Positions 51,799 to 60,785 of a stretch of DNA of 64,000 bases are shown piece after piece. The notes below the pieces were generated by a model that saw only the letters and a list, made by a program, of their open reading frames with translations, did no database searches and was not told the DNA's origin. Position 1 is the first letter of the stretch. Every line of letters starts with the position of its first letter. The stretch is taken from positions 2,604,001-2,668,000 of the forward strand of contig NZ_AP025592.1 of NCBI RefSeq assembly GCF_023169965.1, in the 5' to 3' direction. Position numbers and translations under genes: made by a program. Source of the DNA: Anaeromyxobacter paludicola (GTDB lineage Bacteria; Myxococcota; Myxococcia; Myxococcales; Anaeromyxobacteraceae).

Positions 51799-54087
51799 TC
51801 AATAGATCAGCTCGACGTGGCAGTTGTAGCAGGCCTGGTCGTACGCGGAGACATAGGGCGTCCCCCAGACCGGGTTCTCGGCCAGGTGGCAGGCGACGCT
51901 CGTGCAGGTCTTGGTGGCGGGATCATACCGGGACCTCGAGAGACTGAACGAGATCGTCTGGCCCCCGGGACTGCGCGTCACGTACGCCGGCCAATCCGGC
52001 GATCCGACGATCGGCATCAGCCAGTACGGCTGGGTGGGCGTGTTGGGCGCCGCGGGGAGCCAGCTGATCGACGGGAGCGTGGTCCGGGGGTCGAAGGCCA
52101 CGTCCCTCGTCCCGTTCACGTGCCGCAGCGGCAGCACCTTGCCGGTCTTGAGCGGGGCCTTGGCGTTGGTCCCGCCGTGGCACGAGGTGCACTGGAGCCG
52201 CTGGTACCAGAGGCCGCTCAGCCTGTAGGGATCGCCGCCCGGCAGCTGATAGTTGCCGGTGGTGTCGAGGTAGTAGAAGCCGCTCGGGCCGGTGTTGGCC
52301 GGGTCGGTCGTCTCGAAGTGGCAGGTCTGGCAGGTGATGGGAGCGGAGTCGGCGCCGGATCCCGAATTGCCTCCGTGGTAGCTCGCCAGCCACGGCCCGA
52401 TGAGCCCGGCGAAGTGGCCGAACTCGAAGCCGTCGTCCGCGAGGTTGACGTGGCTGTTGGCCGTCGCGCTGCCCGCGCCGCCCGAGGTGTAGCGCGGCGG
52501 GTTGTCGTGGCAGCCGTTGCAGGCGAGGTGCGCGCCCGACGTCCACGCCGGCGCGGTCACGAACTGCGCGCCCTGCCGCCCGCTCGAGTGGCAGTAGACG
52601 CCGCTGCAGGTGCCGCTCGCCTTGTCGTAGGTGGCCGTGGTCGCGTTGCGCGCCTTGAGCGACCCCGCGGGCGCGGCCGCCTCGTAGAGGACCACCTCCA
52701 CCTTCCCGTCCATGTGCTTCGCGGGGTCCACCGGGTGGCACTGCCCGCAGCCGAAGCCGTAGACGGCGGGCGCGGTGGTGGCGGTCGCGTCGGGGAAGCG
52801 GTCCTGCAGGACCTTGGTGTCGCCGTAGCCGCTCGTCGCCTGCGCCGTGGTCAGCCCGTAGTGCGCGGCGTGCGCGCCGGTGGTGGGCGGATAGCCGTGG
52901 CAGGCGGCGCAGCCGCTCCCGCCGGTGCCGCCGCCGCTGAAGTCGAGGACGCCGTTCACGTGCTTCCCCCCGGCGATGTCGATGGTGCCGTCGGCGAGGA
53001 CGGTCTTGGAGTGGCACCCGGCGCAGCCGGCCGGGGCGCTCCCGACGGCGGGGTGAGGATCGGGCGGCGGCATGGCGTGGCAGGAGCCGCACTGGATGCC
53101 GCTGCTCGACCACGCAGGCTGGGCCGGCCCGTGGCAATAGGTGCTGCAGGTGCCGCTCGCCGCGTCGTAGCTGCCGAGGGAGGCCGGGAGCGAGGCCTGG
53201 CCGGCGCCGGCGAGGGTCACCTGGGCGCGGGCCGACTTGCCGCGCACGTGCCCGAGGTCGGCCGGCACGGCGTGGCAGGTGGCGCACGAGAAGGGGCCGG
53301 CGAGGGACAGGCCCGCGCCGTTCGTCCCGAGCAGGTGCGCCTGGTGCGCGCCGGTGCGGGCGGGCGCGGCCGTGCCCGTGAGCCGCTGCGAGAGCGCGTC
53401 GGGGGGCGCCGACCAGGCGCCGTGCGCGGCCGCGTCGTAGCCGGCCTTGCTCTGGACCGTGCGGGCGCCGTGGCAGAAGGAGCAGTTGGTCTGCCAGCCC
53501 GTCCAGCCGGCCTGCGCGTGGCACTGGTGGCAGGAGGGCGCGATGCCCGCGCCGGAGAGCGAGGCGCCGTGGCAGCTCGGGCAGTTGAGCGCGCCCGCGA
53601 CCTTGCCGAGGTAGTCGAGGTAGGCGGGCCCGTGGTCGGCCGGGCTGAGGTAGTTGGGATGGCCGCTGCCTCGCGGGCCGAAGATGGCCATCACCGTCTT
53701 GTCCGCGCCCGCCCGGAGCGTGCAGGTGCCGTTGCCGCCGCAATCACCCGACCAGCTCGTGAAGGCGTTGTCGCCCTGCGGCGTGGCGGTGAGGACGACC
53801 GCCTGGCTCCAGGGGATCGCCACCGGCCCGCAGCGATCGGCGCCCGGGTAGTAGACGGGCACCTGGCGCAGGACGCCATTGGCGTCGCGCACGGTCGTCA
53901 TCGCCGACGCGCCGCAGCTGATCCCGCCCACGTCGGAGGCGACGATGCCGCCCACCGGGGTCCGGACCGTCACGTTGTACGAGACGCCGACTACCCCTTC
54001 GGAGCTACTACTGGCGGGACGCTCATTGCGACCGCACGCCACCGCCGTCGACAACAGGACAATCCACGCAAACGCGTTGCGGCGCAT
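51799..54087 (-). CDS. CxxxxCH/CxxCH-family outer-membrane lipoprotein cytochrome (15 haem sites)
   Basis: 762 residues; lipobox LLSTAVAC (Cys18) then GRNERPASSSS. The N-terminal beta module YNVTVRTPVGGIVASDVGGISCG ... LTATPQGDNAFTSWSGDCGGNGTCTLRAGADKTVMAIF is followed by haem pair CPSCH...LSGAGIAPSCHQCH. I count 12 CXXCH, one CX3CH (CSTYCH) and two CX4CH (CSGVYCH, CTSVACH). The pattern CSGVYCHSSG...CNGCHDNPPRY is that of the Geobacter CxxxxCH/CxxCH domain family. GGGGGAGG precedes the ATG. Driven by a sigma-54 promoter divergent from the next cytochrome gene. Confidence 0.9.
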   Translation of the reverse strand: MRRNAFAWIVLLSTAVACGRNERPASSSSEGVVGVSYNVTVRTPVGGIVASDVGGISCGASAMTTVRDANGVLRQVPVYYPGADRCGPVAIPWSQAVVLTATPQGDNAFTSWSGDCGGNGTCTLRAGADKTVMAIFGPRGSGHPNYLSPADHGPAYLDYLGKVAGALNCPSCHGASLSGAGIAPSCHQCHAQAGWTGWQTNCSFCHGARTVQSKAGYDAAAHGAWSAPPDALSQRLTGTAAPARTGAHQAHLLGTNGAGLSLAGPFSCATCHAVPADLGHVRGKSARAQVTLAGAGQASLPASLGSYDAASGTCSTYCHGPAQPAWSSSGIQCGSCHAMPPPDPHPAVGSAPAGCAGCHSKTVLADGTIDIAGGKHVNGVLDFSGGGTGGSGCAACHGYPPTTGAHAAHYGLTTAQATSGYGDTKVLQDRFPDATATTAPAVYGFGCGQCHPVDPAKHMDGKVEVVLYEAAAPAGSLKARNATTATYDKASGTCSGVYCHSSGRQGAQFVTAPAWTSGAHLACNGCHDNPPRYTSGGAGSATANSHVNLADDGFEFGHFAGLIGPWLASYHGGNSGSGADSAPITCQTCHFETTDPANTGPSGFYYLDTTGNYQLPGGDPYRLSGLWYQRLQCTSCHGGTNAKAPLKTGKVLPLRHVNGTRDVAFDPRTTLPSISWLPAAPNTPTQPYWLMPIVGSPDWPAYVTRSPGGQTISFSLSRSRYDPATKTCTSVACHLAENPVWGTPYVSAYDQACYNCHVELIY

Positions 54088-54172
54088 TCGAAGCCTCCCC
54101 CGAACAGGCGAGCGCCGCGCACTTCACGCTGGGAGAGCGCACGGCGAGCCCAGACCCGAGCGGCTTTGCGGC

Positions 54173-54187
54173 GCAACCTTCGTGCCA
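54173..54187 (-). promoter_or_regulatory. sigma-54 promoter of the cytochrome gene at 51799-54087
   Basis: On the minus strand TGGCACGAAGGTTGC: full match to TGGCACG-N4-TTGC. Expected start near 54161 gives a 74-nt leader. It shares the 344-bp intergenic region 54088-54431 with a divergent promoter; no gene is seen between them. Confidence 0.8.
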
Positions 54188-54359
54188 CCGGACGAGCCGC
54201 CGATCTGGCCGACAATCGAGGCCATTCACCCACCGAGAACGACGGTCACTGGGTGTTATGCCGCAAGTTGTGTTTTTTTGACGCATTGCGCGGGCTCGCA
54301 GCCCTGCGCCGCGCCGGTAGATCCGGCAGCTTACCCTCACCATCGGGGGAGCTCGCCGG

Positions 54360-54374
54360 GGAGCAATTCTTGCA
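54360..54374 (+). promoter_or_regulatory. possible sigma-54 promoter of the cytochrome operon at 54432
   Basis: GGAGCAATTCTTGCA: GG-N10-GC spacing is right and the -12 element TTGCA is perfect, but the -24 box is poor beyond GG. It lies 58 bp before the ATG. Confidence 0.45.
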
Positions 54375-54431
54375 GTGCGCCCCCGTTCGACCGCTGCGCG
54401 CCGTTGGATGGCGCGGCGCCGGGGGGACTCG

Positions 54432-56189
54432 ATGGCTCACTCACGCCGTTGCACCGGAAGTCTGCGCCGGCTCGCGCTCGCCGCCGGTCTGCTGGCCGTC
54501 GCCGCGTGCGGCGGAAGCTCCTCGCGCAGCGCCGGCACCGGCACCGCCAAGGGCCAGGCCGGGCTCTACTTCCTCGTGAACGTCTCGAGGCCGGTGAACG
54601 GCACCATCACCTCGGACGACGGCCAGCTCCGCTGCGGCCCAGCCGGCGGCGCCGACGACGCCTGCGGCCCGGCGCGCTACGACTGGAGCGCGACCGCGAC
54701 CCTCACCGCGACGCCCGCGCCCGGCATGACGTTCGGAGCGTGGGCCGGCGACTGCTCGTACCGGGGCCCCTGCGTGCTCGACACCCGCGTCTCCGGCTCG
54801 GACAAATGGGTCGCCGCCGCGTTCGGCCCGCCCGGCCAGGTCGGGCACGGCAACTTCACGAGCCCGACGGTGCACGGGCCCGCCTACGTCGCGTTCGTCT
54901 CCGGCGCGCCCGACGCCTTCGCCTGCAATGCGGCCGGGTGCCACGGCGCCAACCTCACCGGCGCCGGCATCGCGCCCTCCTGCGACGATTGTCACGCCAA
55001 GGCCGGCTTCCCGTCCTGGCGCACCAACTGCTCCTTCTGCCACGGCTTCCCGCCCGCCACCGGCGCGCACGCGGCGCACTACGGCCTCGCCGGCCGCGAG
55101 ACCACGTCCACGTACGGCGACGTCCGCGTGCTGCAGGACCTCTACCCGGCGGCGACGCCCACCACGGCGCCCGGGGTGTACGCCTTCGGCTGCGGCAACT
55201 GTCACCCCATCGACCCGGCGAAGCACCTCGACGGCAAGGTCGAGGTGACGCTCTACGAGCCGGCCGCGCCGCTGCTGTCCCTGAAGGCGCGGAACGCCTC
55301 GACCGCCGCGTACGACGCCGCGAGCGGCACCTGCAGCGGCGTCTACTGCCACTCGAGCGGCCAGGAGCTCCCGGCCTTCGCGACCGCGCCGGGCTGGACC
55401 TCCGGCGCGCACCTCGGCTGCTCCGGGTGCCACGGCAACCCTCCGCGCTATGCCTCGGGGCCCGCCGGCGCCACCGACGCGAACAGCCACCTCGGCTTCC
55501 CCGTCGGAAAGGGAAAGGAGGCGGGACACTTCCTGGGAATGCCCGGCCCCTACCACGGCTCCGAGCACGGCGCGGGCAACTACGCGGCCTATTACGGCGC
55601 CTGGGGCGCCACCATGAAGGCCTCGCCCATCACCTGCCAGCAGTGCCACTTCGACACCACCGATCCGAGCAGCACCGGCAGCTCCGGCTTCTACTGGCTC
55701 GACACCACGGGCGACTACCACCTGCCGGGCGGGACCGCCTCCCGCCTCACCACGCCGGAGTACGCGCAGCTCCAGTGCACCTCCTGTCACTACACCGGCG
55801 GCAAGTCGCCGCCCGGCGTCGGGCGGGTGCTGCCGCTGCGCCACGTGAACGGCTCGCGGGACGTGGTGTTCGACGAGCGGCCGCTGCCGGCGAGCCTGGT
55901 GAACGGCCTGCCGCCCGATCCCTACCGCCCCGTCTTCGCGGTCTGGGCCTACTCCTACCCGGACTTCAGCCTGAGCTACGGAAGGGCGCTGCCCAACGTG
56001 ACCTACAGCCGCCCCGGCACCACGGGCAGCGGCACCATGTCGCTCAGCCTGAGCGGCGCCAGCTACGACCCGTCGCCCGGCAAGAAGACCTGCTCCAACG
56101 TGAACTGCCACTTCTTCGCGCCGCAAGGGAAGGTGAGCTGGGGCGGGCGGACGACCTGCGGGCCGTGCCACGGCATCCCGCCGACGTGA
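54432..56189 (+). CDS. CxxxxCH/CxxCH-family outer-membrane lipoprotein cytochrome (10 haem sites)
   Basis: 585 residues; lipobox LLAVAAC (Cys26). Beta module FLVNVSRPVNGTITSDDGQLRCG ... LTATPAPGMTFGAWAGDCSYRGPCVLD...DKWVAAAF; first haem pair CNAAGCH (CX4CH) and CDDCH. Haem sites: seven CXXCH plus three CX4CH (CNAAGCH, CSGVYCH, CSNVNCH). Compared with its paralogues it lacks the middle block of about 180 residues between CSFCH and the GFPPATGAHAAHYG segment. GGGGGGA precedes the ATG. The next cytochrome gene starts 19 bp downstream, so the two form an operon. Confidence 0.88.
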   Translation: MAHSRRCTGSLRRLALAAGLLAVAACGGSSSRSAGTGTAKGQAGLYFLVNVSRPVNGTITSDDGQLRCGPAGGADDACGPARYDWSATATLTATPAPGMTFGAWAGDCSYRGPCVLDTRVSGSDKWVAAAFGPPGQVGHGNFTSPTVHGPAYVAFVSGAPDAFACNAAGCHGANLTGAGIAPSCDDCHAKAGFPSWRTNCSFCHGFPPATGAHAAHYGLAGRETTSTYGDVRVLQDLYPAATPTTAPGVYAFGCGNCHPIDPAKHLDGKVEVTLYEPAAPLLSLKARNASTAAYDAASGTCSGVYCHSSGQELPAFATAPGWTSGAHLGCSGCHGNPPRYASGPAGATDANSHLGFPVGKGKEAGHFLGMPGPYHGSEHGAGNYAAYYGAWGATMKASPITCQQCHFDTTDPSSTGSSGFYWLDTTGDYHLPGGTASRLTTPEYAQLQCTSCHYTGGKSPPGVGRVLPLRHVNGSRDVVFDERPLPASLVNGLPPDPYRPVFAVWAYSYPDFSLSYGRALPNVTYSRPGTTGSGTMSLSLSGASYDPSPGKKTCSNVNCHFFAPQGKVSWGGRTTCGPCHGIPPT

Positions 56190-56208
56190 CCAAAGGCCCC
56201 ACTCGATC

Positions 56209-59181
56209 ATGACTCCAGACAAGCTCGTCGGGCCTCGTCGAATCGCGCTCACCCTGCTGCTGGCGACGCTCTCTGCGTGCGGGAGGTCTCACGACGCCGG
56301 CTCGTCCTCCGCCAAGGGCTCCGCGGGGGTCTTCTTCCTGGTCCGCGTATCACGACCGGTGAATGGCACCATCGACTCCACCGACGGTCAGCTCCACTGC
56401 GGGCCGGCTGGCGGGACCGCCAATGCGTGCGGACCGGCGCGTTACGCCTGGAGCGCCACCGCCACCCTGACCGCGACGCCGAGCGCCGGCATGATGTTCG
56501 GCGCCTGGGGCGGCGACTGCGCGTACCGGGGCCCCTGCGTCCTCGACGCGCACACGTCCGGCGCCGACAAGTGGGTGGCCGCGATCTTCGGCCTCCCGGG
56601 CGAGGTCGGGCACGGCAACTTCACGAGCCCGGCGATTCACGGCCCCGCGTACCTCGACACCCTGGGCGGCGCCCCCGACTCGTTCAGCTGCGCCACGGCC
56701 GGCTGCCACGGCGCCCAGCTCACCGGCGCGGGGATCGCGCCCTCCTGCGACGCCTGTCACGAGAAGGCGGGCTGGGCCGGCTGGCGCACCAACTGCTCCT
56801 TCTGCCACGGCGCCCGCGACGCCGCGAGCATGGCCGGGTACGACCCCGCCGCGCACCTGGACTGGGCCGCGCCTCCGGACGCCGTCTCGCAGCGGCTCGA
56901 CGGCGCGCCCGCTCCGGCCCGCGCCGGCGCGCACCAGGCGCACCTCCAGGGGATCACCGCCGCCGGCCAGCGGCTCGCGGGGCCGTTCCCCTGCGCCACC
57001 TGCCACAGCGTACCCGCCGACCTGGGCCACGTCCGCGGCGCCTCGGCCCGGGCGGTCGTCACCCTCACCACCTCCACCGCCTCGGGGCAGGTGCAGCTCC
57101 TCGGCAGCTACGACGCCCTCACCGGCACCTGCACCACCTACTGTCACGGGGTGAGCCCGTCGCCGGCCTGGGGCACCCCCGGGATCGTCTGCGGCTCGTG
57201 CCACGGGATGCCTCCGGCCGCTCCACACCCGGCCGTCTCGAGCGCGCCGGCCGGCTGCGCGATGTGCCACCCCGGCACCGTCCGCTCCGACGGCACCATC
57301 GACGTCGCGGGCGGCAAGCACGTGAATGGGGTGGTGGACGTCGCCTTCGGCGCAGGAGGCGGCGCGGGGTGCAACGCCTGCCACGGCGCGCCGCCCGCCA
57401 CCGGTGCCCACGTGGCCCACTCCGGCTCGCAGCCCGACACGACCTACGGCGACACCCGGATCACGGTGAACGGCCCCGGCCTCCAGATCGGCTGCGGCAA
57501 CTGCCACCCCACCGATCCCTCGAGCCACCTCGACGGACGGCAGGAGCTCGTGCTCAACCCGGCGCTCGTGCTCCCCGGCGGCACGAGCACCGCCGGCGCG
57601 CAGGTGAGCGGCACGTCCACCAGCACCACCTGCAGCGTGGCCTGTCACTACCCGCTCGGCGCGCCGGCGCGGACGGTCTCCTGGAGCGCCACGGGACCGC
57701 TCCCCTGCACCTCCTGCCACGCGAGCATCAACCCGGGCGGCGCCGCGCCGACCGAGCGGGCCGGCCCGTCCCTCCACGATCCCATGTTCGGCGACCCTCG
57801 GCTCACCTCGAGCGGGACCACCTGCTGGTCCTGCCACCAGGCGAGCGCGCACGGCGCGAGTCACCTCTCGGGCAACGCCGCCCTCCTCGGCAGCGACGGG
57901 GTGAGCGCGACCTGCATCGCCTGCCACAGCCCTCCGGCGTCGCCGGGCGCGGGGGCGGGCCAGGTGCTCTCCAGCGGCGGCGCTCCGGACGCGGCGAGGA
58001 CGCCGCCCGTGCTGCTCGGCTGGACGGATGCGGTCAACGGCGACTGGCACGGGAGCCGGGCCGGCACCGGCTCCGGAGGGACCCTGGCCGCCCCGTACGC
58101 ACGACGTCAGGGGCCGCTCCCGTGCACCGCCTGCCACGCCGGTCACGCCAGCAGGAACGCCTTCCTCTTCGCGGCCACCGTGAACGGGAGGGTCATCCCG
58201 CCGAACGCCATCGATCGCGCCGGCGTCGGCGCCGAGGTGCTCTGCTCGGCCTGCCACCAGGGCCAGCGCCACGCCTACTGCATGAGCTGCCACACCGACC
58301 AGCGGCTCGCGAACGGCGGGTTCGGCCCGGGCAACCCGGTCGATCCGCAGCCCGCCGGGAGTCCCTGCTTCTACTGCCACGGTCACGAGGGCCTCCGGAA
58401 CTTCCCCTCGCCGGAAGCTCCGCACGGCATGAATCCGCCCTGGGACGAGACCTGCCAGCACTGTCACTCGGTCCAGGACTGGACGCCCGTCGTGAGCTAC
58501 CAGCCTCCGGCGTGGGTCGCCCAGCCCGCGGCGACGGTCACCAAGGGCAGCGCGGTCATCGCCTGGCAGACCTCCGGCGGAGGATCGACGTCGTGGGTCG
58601 AGTACGGAGTGGGGGCCCCGACCTACGTGGCCGGCAGCGGCGCCCTGACCAACCAGCACTCGGTCACCCTGTCCGGCCTCGCCCCGAGCACCACCTACGT
58701 CTGGCGCGTCCGCAGCAGCGACAGCTCCCGCAACGTCCTCACGACCGCGCTCCAGAGCTTCACGACACCGGATCCGAGCGTCCCCTCGGCCCCGGACCTC
58801 CTCCCCACGGCGGACCAGTACGTCGACTGGGGCGGGAGCGATCTCTGGACGCAGCTGGCGTGGAGCCCGGTGACGGCGCCGTCGGGCACGGCGGTGCAGT
58901 ACCAGGTGCAGGTCGGGCCGAACGCCACCTTCGCGGGCGCGGTCACGGCCGGCTTCCCGAGCGGCGGCCTCGTTCCGGCGACCTCGCCCTGGCTGTCGTC
59001 CACCGCGGCGAGCGTCTACGTCTACGGTCTCGTGGATCCTGGCTGTGCGGTCGAGGGCATGAACACCGGCCCCGGACTGACCGTCTTCTGGCGCGTGCGC
59101 GCCCAGGACGCCCAGGGCCACACCTCTCCCTGGTCGGCCGCCGGCGCGTTCACCTCGTACTCGCAAGAGAACTGCATCTGA
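56209..59181 (+). CDS. CxxxxCH/CxxCH-family cytochrome fused to C-terminal fibronectin-III-like domains (18 haem sites)
   Basis: 990 residues; lipobox LLATLSAC (Cys24). The N-terminal beta module is nearly the same as in the upstream paralogue. Haem sites: 15 CXXCH, one CX4CH (CATAGCH) and two CX3CH (CTTYCH, CSVACH), the last being CQHCH near residue 750. Residues about 765-850 form a fibronectin-III-like domain (VTKGSAVIAWQTSGGGSTSWVEYG ... TTYVWRVRSSDSS) and 855-990 a second, larger one (LWTQLAWSPVTAPSGTAVQYQVQVGP ... TVFWRVRAQDAQGHTSPWS). This adds a carbohydrate- or protein-binding surface to an electron-transfer chain. Second gene of the operon. Confidence 0.88.
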   Translation: MTPDKLVGPRRIALTLLLATLSACGRSHDAGSSSAKGSAGVFFLVRVSRPVNGTIDSTDGQLHCGPAGGTANACGPARYAWSATATLTATPSAGMMFGAWGGDCAYRGPCVLDAHTSGADKWVAAIFGLPGEVGHGNFTSPAIHGPAYLDTLGGAPDSFSCATAGCHGAQLTGAGIAPSCDACHEKAGWAGWRTNCSFCHGARDAASMAGYDPAAHLDWAAPPDAVSQRLDGAPAPARAGAHQAHLQGITAAGQRLAGPFPCATCHSVPADLGHVRGASARAVVTLTTSTASGQVQLLGSYDALTGTCTTYCHGVSPSPAWGTPGIVCGSCHGMPPAAPHPAVSSAPAGCAMCHPGTVRSDGTIDVAGGKHVNGVVDVAFGAGGGAGCNACHGAPPATGAHVAHSGSQPDTTYGDTRITVNGPGLQIGCGNCHPTDPSSHLDGRQELVLNPALVLPGGTSTAGAQVSGTSTSTTCSVACHYPLGAPARTVSWSATGPLPCTSCHASINPGGAAPTERAGPSLHDPMFGDPRLTSSGTTCWSCHQASAHGASHLSGNAALLGSDGVSATCIACHSPPASPGAGAGQVLSSGGAPDAARTPPVLLGWTDAVNGDWHGSRAGTGSGGTLAAPYARRQGPLPCTACHAGHASRNAFLFAATVNGRVIPPNAIDRAGVGAEVLCSACHQGQRHAYCMSCHTDQRLANGGFGPGNPVDPQPAGSPCFYCHGHEGLRNFPSPEAPHGMNPPWDETCQHCHSVQDWTPVVSYQPPAWVAQPAATVTKGSAVIAWQTSGGGSTSWVEYGVGAPTYVAGSGALTNQHSVTLSGLAPSTTYVWRVRSSDSSRNVLTTALQSFTTPDPSVPSAPDLLPTADQYVDWGGSDLWTQLAWSPVTAPSGTAVQYQVQVGPNATFAGAVTAGFPSGGLVPATSPWLSSTAASVYVYGLVDPGCAVEGMNTGPGLTVFWRVRAQDAQGHTSPWSAAGAFTSYSQENCI

Positions 59182-59211
59182 GCGGCTGGCGGTCCGGCCG
59201 CCGGAAGCGCG

Positions 59212-59724
59212 TCAGTCGAAGGCGTGGCAGACCTTGCAGAGCGGCGTCGGCGTGGCGTCCTTGGTGCGCCGGGCCTCCGCCTCGAGCGCCTGCGCGGCCG
59301 CGCCCATGCGGCCGGGGGTCCCGCCCCACGTGGTCGGATCGCGGAGGTGGACGGCCGGCCGGGGATGGGAGTTGGGCGGGAGCGCGAGGTGGTGGTTCCA
59401 GTCCGACGACGAGGCGTGGCAGGTGCTGCAGCGCAGGCGGCCGTCGGGGAGCGACACGCCCTGGCGGCGCACCTCGTCGGCCGGGCGGAGCGGCGCGGAG
59501 AAGCCGCCCCGGAGCCGCGCCGCCTCGTAGTCGAGGTCCACCGGGTGCGTGGAGTGGAGCGTCGTCGAGGCGCCGCCGCCGGCGTGGCACGACATGCACT
59601 GCTCGGCGGGCGCGTCTGGCTGGCGGGTGAAGAGCAGGCACCCGGCGCTCAGGGCCCGCTGGTCGCTCGCGGCGGAGGTGGCGGCGGCGAGGAGCGCGAG
59701 CAGGGTCGGGGAGAGCGGGAGCAC
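59212..59724 (-). CDS. small trihaem c-type cytochrome
   Basis: 170 residues from GTG 59724 with a signal peptide (LLALLAAATSAAS). Three CXXCH: CMSCH, CSTCH, CKVCH. Between them are HSTHPVDLDYEAARLRGGF, HHLALPPNSHPRPAVHLRDP and TPTPLCKVCHAFD. The same order of motifs is found in the neighbour at 59853-60500, so they are paralogues. Probably a periplasmic or secreted carrier serving the surrounding outer-membrane cytochromes. The ribosome-binding site is weak. Confidence 0.82.
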   Translation of the reverse strand: MLPLSPTLLALLAAATSAASDQRALSAGCLLFTRQPDAPAEQCMSCHAGGGASTTLHSTHPVDLDYEAARLRGGFSAPLRPADEVRRQGVSLPDGRLRCSTCHASSSDWNHHLALPPNSHPRPAVHLRDPTTWGGTPGRMGAAAQALEAEARRTKDATPTPLCKVCHAFD

Positions 59725-59852
59725 GGTGCTGCGAGAAAGCTCCGCTCGCGAGAGCGGCCGGGCCAGTCGCGCTCAGGGTAGAGCGGCGGCCGGACGGGCC
59801 CTCGCCGACCGGGGACCTGCCCTCGCGCCTGCGACTCCTGCCACCTCGCCGC

Positions 59853-60500
59853 TCAGTCGCCGTACGAGTGGCAGGTCTGGCAGAGCGGCGTGGGGCTCAC
59901 GTCGCGCAGGACGCCCGGCTGCGACGGCGCGCCGGCGAGCGCCCGGTGGTTCACCGGATCGCGCGGGTTGACGGCCGGGCGCAGCTTCGCGCCCGCCGGG
60001 ATGGCGAGGTGGTAGCGGTACTCCGACCGCCCGTCGTGGCAGGTCCCGCAGCGCACGCGCCCCTCCGGCAGGAAGGCGCCGCGCCGGACCGCCTCGGCCG
60101 CGGTGCGGAGCGCGCCCCCGCGCTGGACGACCGCGGGGTAGGCGAAGTCCACCCGGTGCGAGGAGTGGAGCTCGTGGCAGCCGAGGCAGTCGTCCGCGGC
60201 GGCAGCCTCCTTGCCGGGGACGAAGAGGGAGCACCGCGGCTCCGGCGGCGCCGCGGCCTGCCCGGCCGGCGCGATCGCGGCCGGGAGCGCGTCCCCGTAG
60301 ACCGCCTGCGCGAGCGTTCGTCGCGGCGCGGCGCCCGACGCCGGGAGCGCGCCGCCGCCGGGCCGGGTGAGCTGATCGAGCTGCCGCATGTAGTCGGCGA
60401 AGGCGAGCCGGTCCTCGTCGATGGGCGAGGCGGCGCTCTCCGCCCGGGCGGAGCCGACGAGACCGACGAGGACGACGACGAGGACCTGGGCGGGCTTCAT
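59853..60500 (-). CDS. trihaem c-type cytochrome, paralogue of the 59212 gene
   Basis: 215 residues with signal peptide (LVVVLVGLVGSARA) and GAGGGGGC before the ATG. Haem motifs CLGCH, CGTCH, CQTCH. Shared with the neighbour: HxxDFAYPAVVQRGGALR, RRGAFLPEGRVRCGTCH, YHLAIPAGAKLRPAVNPRDP, TPLCQTCH. A Pro/Ala-rich N-terminal spacer of about 80 residues (RLAFADYMRQLDQLTRPGGG...) is extra. Spacing of 128 bp to the neighbour leaves open whether they are one transcript. Confidence 0.83.
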   Translation of the reverse strand: MKPAQVLVVVLVGLVGSARAESAASPIDEDRLAFADYMRQLDQLTRPGGGALPASGAAPRRTLAQAVYGDALPAAIAPAGQAAAPPEPRCSLFVPGKEAAAADDCLGCHELHSSHRVDFAYPAVVQRGGALRTAAEAVRRGAFLPEGRVRCGTCHDGRSEYRYHLAIPAGAKLRPAVNPRDPVNHRALAGAPSQPGVLRDVSPTPLCQTCHSYGD

Positions 60501-60731
60501 GCCCCCTCGCCAGAGCGACCGGCGCGCCAGGTCTCGAGATCGGGAATTGCCCCGCGCTTCCGCCCGGTTGCGCGGATTTCACGGCCGGCGCAGCGGGTCG
60601 TGATCACCCCCTCCCTTCGCGCCAGCCTGGGCAGGAAGTGCCCAGCCCACCGGCGCTTGGGGCGTCGGGTTCGCGTCGCCCCGGGAGGCGGGAGCGCCCC
60701 GGGCGATCGCGACCCGGGGTCCGGCGGCGAA

Positions 60732-60762
60732 GGCCGGCGAGCGCGCGCGACGCTCGCCGGCC
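60732..60762 (-). terminator. strong hairpin downstream of the cytochrome gene at 60786
   Basis: Perfect 12-bp stem GGCCGGCGAGCG/CGCTCGCCGGCC with a 7-nt loop, 23 bp past the stop of the minus-strand cytochrome gene. No uridine run follows, so it may stabilise the mRNA 3' end instead of terminating by itself. The rest of 60501-60785 shows no gene. Confidence 0.5.
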
Positions 60763-60785
60763 TCGCGGCCCGGCCGGCTCGTCCG

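Noticed and set aside
56350-59166. 938-codon open frame on the minus strand
   Set aside because: Antisense shadow of the FN3-fused cytochrome gene; no motif recognised.
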